Source: Trichosporon coremiiforme (lineage: Eukaryota > Basidiomycota > Tremellomycetes > Trichosporonales > Trichosporonaceae). Taken from it: a stretch of DNA of 64,000 nucleotides. The notes under the pieces were generated by a model. That model did not search any database. It was not told the origin of the DNA and worked only from the letters and a program-made list of their open reading frames with translations. The stretch lies in the NCBI GenBank assembly GCA_039545355.1, contig BCJJ01000001.1, positions 2,230,570 through 2,294,569 on the forward strand, read 5' to 3'. Positions 1 through 9,737 of the stretch are shown here, piece after piece (positions within the stretch are counted from its first letter, which is position 1; every line of letters begins with the position of its first letter). Position numbers and translations under genes: made by a program.

Positions 1-1749
1 GTACGACAACAGGTGGGTCTCAGCCGCGGCTTAGTGCCCGGGCTAAGAGGACTGCCGCCATTGAAGACCCGATAAGTGTCGGTGAAGACGTCTGGTCTCT
101 TGTCTTGCGGACAAACTCCGCTTCCCCGTCCATAATGAGGTGCTAATCGACAGGTACCCCGGGTGCGCGTGCGATGTGCCCTCTCACGCGTACCAGTTCA
201 GTTACCAGCCCTACTCCGGCTGGTCGCGGTTCTACTCTGGCTCGCCCGAGATTTGCGCCTACATGAACTCGATTGTGGACGACCACGGGCTCCGCGACAT
301 GTTCAAGGTTAGCCACGAGGTCATCCGCGCACACTGGGACGACAAGACGAGCGAGTGGGTCGTCAAGGTCAAGGGCCCGAACGGCGAGTTTGAAGATCGG
401 GCCGAGTTTCTCGTCAACGGGAGCGGAATCTTGAAGTGAGTGGGCTCTGGCAGGCATACAGGCTAGCTGCACTCGCTGTGTTCGTCTTGCTGACGTGAAG
501 CAACTGGAAGTGGCCCGACATCGAGGGCATCGAGTCCTTCAAGGGCAAGCTGATGCACACGGCGCAGTGGGACGACAGCTACGACTTTGCCGGGAAGAAC
601 ATTGCCGTGATCGGTGTCGGTTCCTCGGCCGTACAGGTCATCCCTCAACTGCAGAAACGTGTCGAGCACATGACGTGTTTCATCCGCTCGGGGGCTTGGA
701 TCACCGACGGCGGCGCAGCGGCCAAGTACGCCGGCCCGAACGGGGCAAACAAGGACTACACGGACGCGGAGAAGGCGCTCTGGGCGGCCGACCCCGAGGA
801 GTTCCTCAAGTACAGGAAGGAGGTGGAGCAGGAGGTGAATGCCCGCTATCGCATGTACCTGAAGGAGGAGGAGCTGCAGAAGCAAGTGCGCGCCTTTGCG
901 GAGCAGCGCATGACGGAGCGACTGGCGAAGAAACCCGAGCTCGCCGCGCTCCTCACGCCCAAGTTCGCCCTGGGGTGCCGTCGCCTGACGCCCGGTAACG
1001 GCTTCCTCGAGTCGCTGTGCGAGGACAACGTGACCGTCGTCTCGAACCCCATCGCCCGCATCACGGAGAAGGGCCTCGAGACCCGGGACGGCATGCACGT
1101 CGACGTCGACGCCATCGTGTGCGCGACCGGCTTTGATGTGTCCCTCCTGCCCCGCTTCCCCTTCTTCGGCCGCGAGGGCGCCGACCTCCGTAAGCGCTGG
1201 AGCGAGGGATTCGTCGAGGGCTACATGTCGCTCATGGTGCCCGACTTCCCGAATTACTTCACCTTCCTCGGCCCCTCGGCGCCCGTCGCACACGGCTCGC
1301 TGACGCAGACCATCGAGCGCTGCAGTATCTGGATGCTGAAGGCGATCTCCAAGATGCAGGCCGAGGGCGTGGCGAGCATCGCCCCCAAGGCGGACATCAC
1401 GCGCAAGTTCAACATCCACCGCAACGCGCTCATGCCCACTACGGTGTGGAGCTCCACTTGCAGCTCGTGGTACAAGAATGGCAAGGCGAATGGACCCGTC
1501 ATGGCCATTCATCCGGGAAGCAAGCTGCACTTCTTCGAGATGATCCGGGAACCGCGCTTCGAGGACATGGACATCGAGTACATTGGCGACAACCCGTTCG
1601 CGTACCTCGGTAACGGGTTCTCGCTCGTCGAACTCGAGGACGACTGCGACCACTCGTGGTACGTGTCCAAGCCCTGGGACGGTAGCTTGCCGTACGACAG
1701 GCCGAAGAAGCCTACCGAGGAAGCCAACAAGCAGGCCCAGAAAGTGTAG
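1..1749 (+). CDS. Baeyer-Villiger-type FAD/NADPH monooxygenase, 5' end outside window
   Basis: Flavoprotein monooxygenase of the group that inserts oxygen next to a ketone or hydroxylates organic substrates using NADPH and O2. Exons are 1-12 (partial), 154-435 and 501-1749, stop TAG at 1747. Splicing 12 to 154 rebuilds YDNRYPGCACDVPSH, the usual segment after the FAD-site GGTW in this family, so the gene enters from the left edge. Splicing 435 to 501 gives GILNNWKWPD. Then comes FKGKLMHTAQWD, which fits the FxGxxxHxxxW(P/D) Baeyer-Villiger fingerprint, and a second Rossmann motif VIGVGSSA for NADPH. The first GxGxxG would be in the missing 5' exon. Introns are 141 and 65 nt. The substrate cannot be told from sequence. 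An antisense open frame of almost 500 codons covers it and is a shadow. Family is clear; the two splice calls are inferred from conserved residues. Confidence 0.88.
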
Positions 1750-2213
1750 GTAGCCCGTACCTTCAGATGCTTTTACGTTGTAGTGCAAAGTTGTAGATGT
1801 TACGAAGTGATCTCGGTGTGTATGCATGCAGTGGTTTCCCAGTTCATTGTCGTTCAACATGGCCTTTTCAGGGCACGGAAGAGTTGTTGGCTGTGGGGAG
1901 CTGCGGCCCCGCAGTCGTCGCAATCGACAGGCTGTTGACACCTACTGATGCCCGCGAAACGCTTTGCCCCTACTCCTCACTCTCCTGCATTGTCCTCTCC
2001 AGCCCATCAATCCTTGAGCGTGTCAGTGACGGCTGACATGGAGCTGCAATGTGCTACCGGAGCTCGCGATCGGACATGACCGGGAAACGGATCTGCGGAA
2101 TCAATCGTGTCAACAATGTGACGCTCGGTCGGGTTGCGATTCATGTCTTCCTCGCAGCATTCCTGGCGTTCACATCTCCACCATCTCCATCGCACGTTCC
2201 GCCCGTGACAGGC
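1750..2213. other. Intergenic, monooxygenase 3' / BTB gene 5' region
   Basis: About 460 bases with no convincing gene. It should hold the 3' UTR of the monooxygenase and the promoter of the first BTB-like gene. No clear TATA box was seen. Confidence 0.5.
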
Positions 2214-3034
2214 ATGTCGCAGCCCGTGTCTCCGAGGCTGGTGCGCCCGCCGCTCAACACGTTCGTGTCCTCCTCGACACTCGGCTCGATCCCCGTCACG
2301 CCGTGCCAAATCCATCCCGAGTGGACGAGCGGCGATTTTAAGCTAGTCTCCAATGACCACTGGGTATTCATGGTGCCGATATACCTGCTTCAGACCTGGT
2401 CGTGAGTTTCTTAGTTTACGTTGTCTTAACTCCCAGGGAGACATTCCGCGACACGCTTGAAACGGGCACGGGTAAGATGGAGGTGCAGCTGGACGACAGC
2501 AGTGTAACTCTGCACTACTTCCTCTGGTTCATCACGAGGGTGGAGCTGTTCGACGTTCCGGACGCCGAGACACTCCTCGATCTGGGACTCTTCATGAACA
2601 AGTACAACTGCCCGCTCGCATACAAGCTGTACATCGACAAGGTGCGCGCCGTGATCGACAACTGTGAACTGGCACCGTACCAGCTCTTTCAGCTTGGCGC
2701 TGGACTGCGCAACGCCAGTTTCTGCTGCCGCGCCATCCAGCAGTCCGGCCCAGGAGGCAAGTGCCCGAAACCACGCCCCGATCACCTCTACCACGAGTGC
2801 ACGGTCAGTCCGCACTGCTTCCCGAAGAAGGCGGGCATGGGATTACCCAAGGCGTACCTGTGGGCGCTTGCGCTGGCGGACGTACCAGAGATCACTGTTG
2901 ATTGGAACCCGGATGTCGATGATGAGGACGACGCGAGACCTATGACGAAAAGGTCGTATCGCCGGACACTGCTTCAGATGGCGGGGTGGAACTTCCTGAA
3001 GGCGCTGAAGGAGACGGACGCCATCGACGAGTGA
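2214..3034 (+). CDS. BTB/POZ-like domain protein (cluster copy 1)
   Basis: Two exons, 2214-2401 and 2437-3034, separated by a 35-nt intron; 261 aa. The start at 2214 (MSQPVSPRL) is the ATG nearest the domain; an open frame extends further upstream. The region around residues 40-90 has the BTB pattern: DFKLVSNDHWVFMVP, a helix, then ETFRDTLETGTG, with the intron exactly between these halves. A helical part with LFMNKYNCPLA follows. BTB domains mediate dimerisation or cullin binding; no second domain is recognised, so the role is unknown. It is the first of three tandem paralogues on the plus strand, with the same intron position in copy 2. The fold call rests on pattern only and is moderately sure. 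Confidence 0.7.
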
Positions 3035-3173
3035 TCATGCGGGAGATCGCTATAATCTCTGAGGTGTGATCAGCGCACGGCGGGTGCATTCCGCCCACTG
3101 ATCCATCAACATCAACACAAGCGTTCAGCCCACCTCGTCATGGGAGACCACCACTACTCTATGCGTCAAGGAT

Positions 3174-4125
3174 ATGCGCAGCATCGCCGCAAGACTTAAA
3201 GGCATCCGGTGTACGGCTCCTCTCTCCTTGCCTTTGACGACCATGCCGCGAGCCTGCTTCAAAGACGAATTCGAGGAAGCTATGGGTCTCTTCAGCCAGC
3301 GGCACCCGTCCTTCTCCAGTCTCAAGATCAGCGAACCGCTCTCCGTCTTCAGCCAGCACTTCACGCTCGTCTCATGCGACGGCGAGCAGATCAGTATGCC
3401 AATCTACGACCTCATGTCCTGGTCGTGAGTCCTCTCCCATTTTTCTGGATATTCACCCTATTTGAAGACATCTAACCATCAGGAAGTTCTTCCGTGACTT
3501 GCTCCAAACTGGCCGGGGCGAGAAGCGCGTCGAGCTCGAGGAGCGCACCGAGACGATCGAACAATTCAAGGAACTCGTATATGGCAAGCGCGTGACCTGG
3601 CGCGAGTTCAGCCCCGTGCCCTTCTTCGATCAAGTGTTTGCCCTCACGGCCTTTCTGGACAAGTACGACTGCCCGCGGGCGCTGAAGGATCTCGTCGAGA
3701 TCTTGACCCGGGGCGCTTCCGGTCCCAGCACCACCGCCACCGGCTCGGGGGGCATGAGCGCGTCCCAGGCTGAGCTGCCTCCGCTCGTGCTCTTCGCTGT
3801 GGGCGCGAGACTCGCGCAGCCCGAGGTCTGCGAGGCGGCCCTCGATCTGCCCAAGGGCAGCTGGGCACACTACAAGCCCTGGACGCACCCGCCCGGTATT
3901 GGCGACAAGTATCGCAACACGCTCCATCTGCTCGGCATCCCGTTCCAGCTCCTCGAACAGCTGCCGTACGAGTACACCCTCGCACTCGCTCTCACGCCCG
4001 TCAAGGAGAACATCAAGCCAGGAGACGACAAGGACAGGGCGCGTAACGGGAGGGAGTTCATGGAGCAGCTTGGTAAGATCCGCAAGCTGAAGAAGGCAGC
4101 CGATGGGAAGAGGGACAGGGCGTAG
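3174..4125 (+). CDS. BTB/POZ-like domain protein (cluster copy 2)
   Basis: Exons 3174-3424 and 3483-4125 with a 58-nt intron; 297 aa. The ATG at 3174 is used; an internal ATG at 3243 is an alternative. It parallels copy 1: HFTLVSCDGEQISMPIYDL before the intron and KFFRDLLQTGRGE after it, then FLDKYDCPRAL matching FMNKYNCPLA of copy 1. A low-complexity Ser/Thr/Gly insertion lies near residue 160, and the C-terminus is lysine/arginine-rich (IRKLKKAADGKRDRA). The gene starts 140 bases after copy 1, so the pair is a tandem duplication that has diverged strongly. Function unknown beyond the likely protein-protein interaction domain. Confidence 0.7.
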
Positions 4126-4483
4126 GTATGCAGACGGGGAGCGTAGCTATGCAGAATGTGGATCTGGGTGGAACGTCACAGGCAGACATGGCGCAGCGAT
4201 CAACATACCCTCACTGATGACGCTGATGATGATCGCAAGCAGTGCGCTCGTGTTCAACCTCCCACTCTCGAGATTGACGAGCTCTGACCCGAAACCAAAA
4301 GCCATGGACACCTCCAACGTCAAGCCTGCGATGTGGACGTCCGCTTCCCTTCTGAGCCAAGACTTTACACTTACACACCGCGCCGAGTTCGAGTCGATCT
4401 GTTTTCAGCGCCGTGGCCGCCGTGGCACTGCCGCCGACGCCGAGATCAACTTCAAACATGCATAGCTCATGCTACAGTGAAGA
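4126..4483. other. Intergenic between BTB copy 2 and Tc1-like element 1
   Basis: About 360 bases with no supported gene. It ends at the presumed insertion point of the transposon. Confidence 0.5.
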
Positions 4484-4520
4484 TACAGGNACGGGTAAAC
4501 CATGGTTGGAAGCGTTACAC
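4484..4520 (+). repeat. Terminal-repeat-like block of element 1
   Basis: TA followed by CAGGNACGGGTAAACC and then TGGAAGCGTTACAC. The same block, with few changes, begins element 2 at 7896 and, inverted, ends element 3 at 11226. A TA at the outer edge fits the TA target preference of Tc1/mariner elements. Confidence 0.65.
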
Positions 4521-4866
4521 TCTCGGCTACAGCGGGACGCGGGTTTGGTGTTCCCCTGGCGTTGCGGGACACCAAATAGGCCTTGCTCACCATCATGGGG
4601 CTCATTGCCAATGCTGATCGACCAATANTGTCATATCTCCATGCATNCATGTGCTAGAAGNCTCAGATTTCGTGGGGAAGTGTGCACCATGTGGTACAGG
4701 CAGAAAATCGCGCAAAATGTTGGAAATTTGAATGCATGAGCGTCTGAGCTGATTGACACTTGGTCTTTTGAGAGTGGCATAAAAGGAGGCTGTTCTCGAC
4801 GTCTAAGTTCTCCAGACAGCAAGTTTCCAAGCCCTCCTCGCTTCCACAGCCTCTCAGCACCTCAGC

Positions 4867-5961
4867 ATGCCTTCGCCTATCCTCTCGCCTCGTCGCCGCG
4901 CTAATATCGCTCTCCTTGCACGCTACAAGACCCAGCGCAGTGTAGCAGCGATGTTCAACGTCTCCCAGAGCACTGTGAGCTATTGTGTGGCTTCCTATGC
5001 CCGTACCCAGTCTCTGCCAGCCGGTCTGCCTCTCAGACCTCGACAGGAGTCTCCTACACCTTCCAGGACACCCAGACCAAAGAAACTCGACCTCATGACA
5101 CTCCAAATGATCAAGGACTTTGCAGAGATGCAGCCCTTTGCCACCAACCGCGAGACACTTGAGTCCCTTGCCCAGAGAGGCGTTTCCATCGCTCCCAGCA
5201 CCCTCAGGCGCGCCAGGGCTATCCTCAAGTTGCGCAGGTACAAGGCTATCGTCAAGCCCTTCCTCAGTGATGCCAAGAAGGCTGCAAGGCTTGCCTATGC
5301 GACCCTGCATTTGAGGCTCAAAGAGGAGTGGGGTAAGGTCATCTGCACTGATGAATGTGCTCTCTATCTCGACCAGCTGTACCAGGCTTACTGCACCAGG
5401 CCCATTGGCTCTAACAGGCTCGATGAGAAGTACATTCAGTACGCTTTCAGGTCTGGTTTGCCTTGCCTGATGGTTTGGGGAGCCATCTGGCTTGGTGGTC
5501 GCTCTCCTCTCATTCGATTTGACACCTCTGAGTCAACTGGGAAGCGCAAGGGTGTTACAGCTGTGATCTATCGCTCTCAGATCACTGAGGGGCCGCTTCT
5601 GGCCCAGTGGAAGCGCATGTGCTCACGCTGGAGAGGTTATGGCCGCCCCTGGATCCTGGAGGACAATGCACCGATCCACAAGTGCAAGACTACAAGGCAG
5701 AAGGGTGAGGCTCTTGGCATGCGCTTCCTGGACCATCCTGCCTCCTCTCCTTGCCTCAATCCAATTGAGAACATCTGGACCATCCTCAAGAGGAATCTGG
5801 CTGCACTCAGGCCGCGCCCTACCTCCCACGATGCTCTGTTCGAGGCTGCACAGAAGATTTGGATGGAGATCCCCCAGGCAACCCTTGATCGACTTGTTAT
5901 GTCCATGCCAGACCGCCTGCAGAAAGTGGTTGATGCCAAGGGTGGATACATCGATTACTGA
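4867..5961 (+). CDS. Tc1/mariner transposase (element 1), DD34E
   Basis: Single-exon protein of 364 aa, normal for Tc1-type transposases. Residues 5-45 form an N-terminal helix-turn-helix (ALLARYKTQRSVAAMFNVSQ) and a second DNA-binding helical part runs to about residue 125. The DDE catalytic domain has D162 (CTDECALYLDQ), D266 (LEDNAPIHK) and E301 (SPCLNPIENIW), with 34 residues between the last two, the Tc1 DD34E signature. No frameshift or stop breaks it, so it could be active. It begins with MPSP, like the other two copies, and ends in AKGGYIDY. Identity with elements 2 and 3 is high by eye in the catalytic domain and lower in the linker at residues 45-75. Confidence 0.93.
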   Translation: MPSPILSPRRRANIALLARYKTQRSVAAMFNVSQSTVSYCVASYARTQSLPAGLPLRPRQESPTPSRTPRPKKLDLMTLQMIKDFAEMQPFATNRETLESLAQRGVSIAPSTLRRARAILKLRRYKAIVKPFLSDAKKAARLAYATLHLRLKEEWGKVICTDECALYLDQLYQAYCTRPIGSNRLDEKYIQYAFRSGLPCLMVWGAIWLGGRSPLIRFDTSESTGKRKGVTAVIYRSQITEGPLLAQWKRMCSRWRGYGRPWILEDNAPIHKCKTTRQKGEALGMRFLDHPASSPCLNPIENIWTILKRNLAALRPRPTSHDALFEAAQKIWMEIPQATLDRLVMSMPDRLQKVVDAKGGYIDY

Positions 5962-6027
5962 GATATAAAGTAAACAGCTATGTAGCCAAGACTCCAAGGA
6001 TTCCAGAATGCCTAGGAACGTGCCTCT

Positions 6028-6832
6028 ATGCATAAAACTCGGCGTTGCAGCTCCTCACGAAGTCAGCACGCGATCGCCACACGGCCGGTTTTGATTGACC
6101 TCGAGCCGGCGGGGAGTGTACGGCTGAAGATGGTGTGGACGCCACGATACCCTGTACGCGTTGATGACCTGGTCGTGGGTACTGTAAGCTTCCTTTGGCC
6201 CCACTCACCACCCAGAACTGGGGTTTTGGAACATCCTTACCTCCGGTAGTGGTGAGCTGAAGGCTCAGCTGGATGAGAAGGCGGTCACCGCGCGTCAGTT
6301 CAAGGAAGTCATTGACAGGCAAACCTTCCCACATACCGACTGCAGCGATTTCCCGCTGTTCGAACGAGTACTCGCTCTCCTGCGGTTTCTCGACAAGTTT
6401 GAGTGCGATCTAGCTATGCGCTTTGCTTTTGAAACCGTCAGGGACAAGGACCAACAGAAGAAATGGCCACCCCTCCTGCTCGTTGTCGCAGGTGCGTTTC
6501 TGGACCGGCCCGATCTGCGCAAGCAGGCATACGATGCGCCAGCCCTTACATGGGTGGACTTTCCTGAAGACGTGCTTCCTGAGGGCATCAATGACACATA
6601 CAAGTACTAGTACTGCTTGCTCCCTTGCACCGTGCCGTACCATCTTGTGCAGGCCATGCCGTTGGAGTACGCCCTCGCTCTGCACACCACTGAAACACCT
6701 CACATGCTGGCTGCCTCCCAGCTGGGGCAGTCCAATTTTTTCGGCAGCAACTCATTAAGCAACGCGTGGCGTTTGCCGAGGCGGCAGGTACTATGTAATG
6801 ATTATGTACATACTGTACATAAAGCTGTGTAA
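6028..6832 (+). pseudogene. BTB/POZ-like gene, copy 3, broken by an in-frame stop
   Basis: A third member of the BTB-like cluster. An exon-1-like part (about 6028-6170, ending near YPVRVDDLVV) is followed by a probable intron with acceptor near 6225. The second part reads GFWNILTSGSGELKAQL, matching FRDTLETGTGKMEVQL and FRDLLQTGRGEKRVEL of copies 1 and 2, then FLDKFECDLAM. A TAG at 6608-6610 cuts the frame. After it the same frame continues with VPYHLVQAMPLEYALAL, matching IPFQLLEQLPYEYTLAL of copy 2, so the stop is a secondary break inside homologous sequence. Element 1 lies just upstream and may have removed the promoter. Read-through or a sequencing error cannot be excluded. Confidence 0.7.
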
Positions 6833-7895
6833 CGCGTCATCCATCGTTCACGTGCTGATCGTGGTTCATTGTTCCCGGCCGCTGGAGGCGTCCTTCCTCT
6901 CCACATCATGTCCAAACTCATCCCACGCGCTCCGCGGCCATCTGTTGACCGAGCAGCTGCCGAAACACTGTCATGTACCTTGCGTTCGCACGCTCGTTTG
7001 CGACGGTGACTCGCCTTTCGAAACGTACGGCGAGTCTGGCGGCACAGAGGCTAGACACAGCCTATCCCTCGCACTCCCCGTAGTCGGGCTCGTACCTCTT
7101 ATCTCGCGGGGAAGCGCACAGGCCTTTGTGTTAGGAGCATTGGTAGTGGGCAAGATGCGAGGTCGACGGCCACACCGGCGGGCATGGGGATTGGTGCCGC
7201 TGGTAGACGTCTGTCCGTCCAGGTCGAGGCAGAGTGTGCGATATATAAGAGCAGCCGGCTTGTCCCCTGTATCCTTTCTCATCATCCACCCCATTTGCCC
7301 CAATGCCTTTCATGCCTTTCCCTACGGTGTCTCCAGTCACCACTCGAAAGCCTCCTCTCTCTCTCCAATGCTCGCCATCAAGTCAGTCGCTCTTCAATGA
7401 TCAAGCCCGGCAGTGACTGCTGGTTCTCGCTACACACATCCACGCCACCTCTTTGACAAGGCTAAAGAGCTTGACTACGTTTGATCTCACCTGCATCCTC
7501 TCTGTGTCCTGGCCGACTCCATTGTGAGTGCTGCTTCTGAAATCCCCTTTCACTCCACTTAAACTTCTCCGACACGTTAGGCCCCTTTTCGACACGTCAG
7601 CTCTCTATGCTCCGCTATCAGTGGAGTGTGCATAAGTGTGCGAGGTCACTTCTTACAGACTCAGTACAGTATTCCGACCCATCCACGTCCTCCCACTTCA
7701 CATCGACGCTACGCTATGGGACACACGCGCAAATGCAAGGCTGGGTGACGGCCGTGGCGCTTTGCCGCTATTCTGGACATTTTCGGTACGAACCCTACAC
7801 AGGGGTTTCGAGCCGAGTCGATCGTTCGTGGCGATTTGAGATCGTCAACCCCATCGCCAAGGTGTAGATGGTCATATCTTCTCCAATATTGCAGA
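6833..7895. other. Intergenic, no supported gene
   Basis: About 1.06 kb between the BTB pseudogene and element 2. Short open frames exist (for example 7607-7867) but none resembles a known protein. Near 6826 there is GTGTAACGC, which partly matches the inverted end block of the Tc1-like elements; the match is too short to call a right end of element 1. Confidence 0.4.
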
Positions 7896-7931
7896 TAGCA
7901 GCACGGTTAAACCATGGTTGGAAGCGTTACA
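7896..7931 (+). repeat. Left terminal block of the composite element
   Basis: TAGCAGCACGGTTAAACC followed by TGGAAGCGTTACAC; the direct counterpart of the element 1 end and the inverted counterpart of 11189-11226. Confidence 0.65.
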
Positions 7932-8289
7932 CCTCGGTCTACCCCTGGCGCTTCATACCTTCCCGTCATTGGCAAAACTGGGCTCCTCACCATCAAACAT
8001 GTGCTCATCACTGCTGAGTGACTAATCATGTCATATCTCTGTCAGAATATCGTGCAGAGCTCCCAAACTTCGCATGCGAAGAGGTCTGTGATAGGGCAGG
8101 AAGAAAATCCCGCACGAACGTGGAGCTTTGCGATGTAGAAATCGGTAGAGTGATTCACTACTCTTGTTCTGAGAAGCTGGGCGCTTCTCAGCTATAAATC
8201 ATGCCACTTGTATCCCTCCTTCCTTAACTTGAAGTCACCAGCCTTCCACAGCTTCTCCAGCACCCAACAACACTTGTACCTCAATCANA

Positions 8290-9378
8290 ATGCCCTCACC
8301 TGTCCTCACGCCTCGTCGTCGCTCTCGTATCGCTCAGGCTGCCCAATACAGCTCGCAGAGAAGTGTTGCACTCAAGTTCAATGTCTCCCAGTCGACTGTG
8401 AGCTACTGTGTTGCCCAGGCTGCCTCTGTAGCTGCCATTCCAGTCGAAATCCAACAGGAGACACCACCATCACCTTCTCCTGCGCCTCGTGGCTCTCCTC
8501 GCCGCGTCCTAGACTTGCACACCTTGCAACACATCAAGAACCACCTTGAAACGAATCGCTGGGACTCCAACCGCTTGGTCCTCGAAGGCCTCTCTGCCAA
8601 AGGCATTCATATCTCCCTCAGTACTCTGCGCCGCGCTCGAAAGATGCTGGGNTTNGGCCGCTTCAAGGCTGTGACCAAGCCCTATCTCAACGAGAAGAGG
8701 AAGGAGGCTAGACTCAACTATGCCCACAAGCAGCACCAGCGTGAGTGGAGGAAGGTCCTGTTCACAGATGAGACTGCCCTCTACATCGACCAACTCTTCC
8801 AGGCCTATGTCACCAGGCCAATTGGATCCTATCGCCTCGATGAGGAGTTCATTCAGTACCGCTTCAGGTCAGGTATCCCCAGCATGCAAGTGTGGGGAGC
8901 CATCTGGCTTGGTGGGAGGTCTGATCTGGTTCTCTTCGACTGCTCTGAATCGACTGGAAAACGAGGGGGCGTTACTTCCACCATATATCGCGAGCAGATC
9001 ACTGAGGAGGCACTCTTGGGATGCTGGCACAAGGTGCTGAGGAACTGGAGGGGTTATGGCCGCCCCTGGGTTGTGGAAGACAACGCACCCATCCACAAGG
9101 CCAAGGCGACAAGGGAGAGGGCTCATGAGCTTGGCATGCGCTTCCTGGACCACCCTGCTTGCTCTCCTTGCCTCAACCCCATTGAGCCTGTCTGGAACCT
9201 GCTCAAGCGCAAGCTTGCTGCCCTCAGGCCGCGTCCGACTACCCAGGAGGGCCTGTTCCACGAGGCAGAGCGCATCTGGAAGGAGATCCCTCAGGCCAAG
9301 ATTGATTCACTCATCCTGTCTATGCCTAAGCACATTCAAGACGTCATTGATGCCAAGGGTGGTTACATCGACTACTGA
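8290..9378 (+). CDS. Tc1/mariner transposase (element 2), DD34E
   Basis: Protein of 362 aa in one exon, clearly homologous to element 1 from MPSPVLTPRRR to AKGGYIDY. Helix-turn-helix at residues 5-45, catalytic triad in FTDETALYIDQ, VVEDNAPIHK and SPCLNPIEPVW with 34 residues between the last two. Two ambiguous bases near 8652-8655 leave residues next to KML undefined; otherwise the frame is open. A TATA-like CTATAAATC lies near 8192, about 100 bases before the ATG. Potentially functional. It runs toward the minus-strand copy at 9738-10841. Confidence 0.93.
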   Translation: MPSPVLTPRRRSRIAQAAQYSSQRSVALKFNVSQSTVSYCVAQAASVAAIPVEIQQETPPSPSPAPRGSPRRVLDLHTLQHIKNHLETNRWDSNRLVLEGLSAKGIHISLSTLRRARKMLXXGRFKAVTKPYLNEKRKEARLNYAHKQHQREWRKVLFTDETALYIDQLFQAYVTRPIGSYRLDEEFIQYRFRSGIPSMQVWGAIWLGGRSDLVLFDCSESTGKRGGVTSTIYREQITEEALLGCWHKVLRNWRGYGRPWVVEDNAPIHKAKATRERAHELGMRFLDHPACSPCLNPIEPVWNLLKRKLAALRPRPTTQEGLFHEAERIWKEIPQAKIDSLILSMPKHIQDVIDAKGGYIDY

Positions 9379-9737
9379 GTGTCCCATGCATCGAAACCGG
9401 TCTTTAAAGATAGCCAAGTCTCAATAGTACCAGAATACGTGAAAAGAAAGAACATTTATGCCTTGTGAATGCAAGCAGCATGGTCGCGGCGACAGCGACT
9501 GCCTCACGGCGACGTTAAAAGTGCCTCGATGATCGACTGACCGTGACACCCCTGTGTACACTCGGGTCCCACTAAGAGTCGATCGCGGGGGCAATTTGGC
9601 ACTGCCACGATCGCCGTCGCCGTCGTCGAGACTGCTTCTACACACGCATGCATTGGGCTTTTCCGGGTTTTCTCGATGCTAATGGGCACTACAGACTCTT
9701 GGGTATCTACTATGGTCGTTTGGCATGCATAGGGTAA

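Larger units (their letters stand above)
4484..6035 (+). mobile_element. Tc1/mariner-like DNA transposon, element 1
   Basis: The left end is set by a terminal-repeat-like block (TA then CAGGNACGGGTAAACC, from 4484) shared with elements 2 and 3. The transposase ATG lies 383 bases inside it, nearly the same leader length as in the other two (394 and 385). A TATA-like GCATAAAAGG lies near 4778. The right end is approximate: similarity with element 2 fades about 75 bases after the stop codon, and no inverted copy of the left repeat was found there, so the right end may be lost. Ambiguous bases at 4490 and three more before 4665 suggest assembly from mixed copies. The insertion sits between BTB copies 2 and 3. 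Confidence 0.75.

Noticed and set aside
463..1941. Minus-strand open frame of 492 codons
   Set aside because: It lies antisense to the Baeyer-Villiger monooxygenase, whose fold motifs are clear; the frame is a by-product of GC-biased third positions.
6826..6855. Right terminal repeat of element 1 enclosing the BTB pseudogene
   Set aside because: GTGTAACGC matches the inverted end block but the rest does not; too short to support a transposon that captured the gene fragment.
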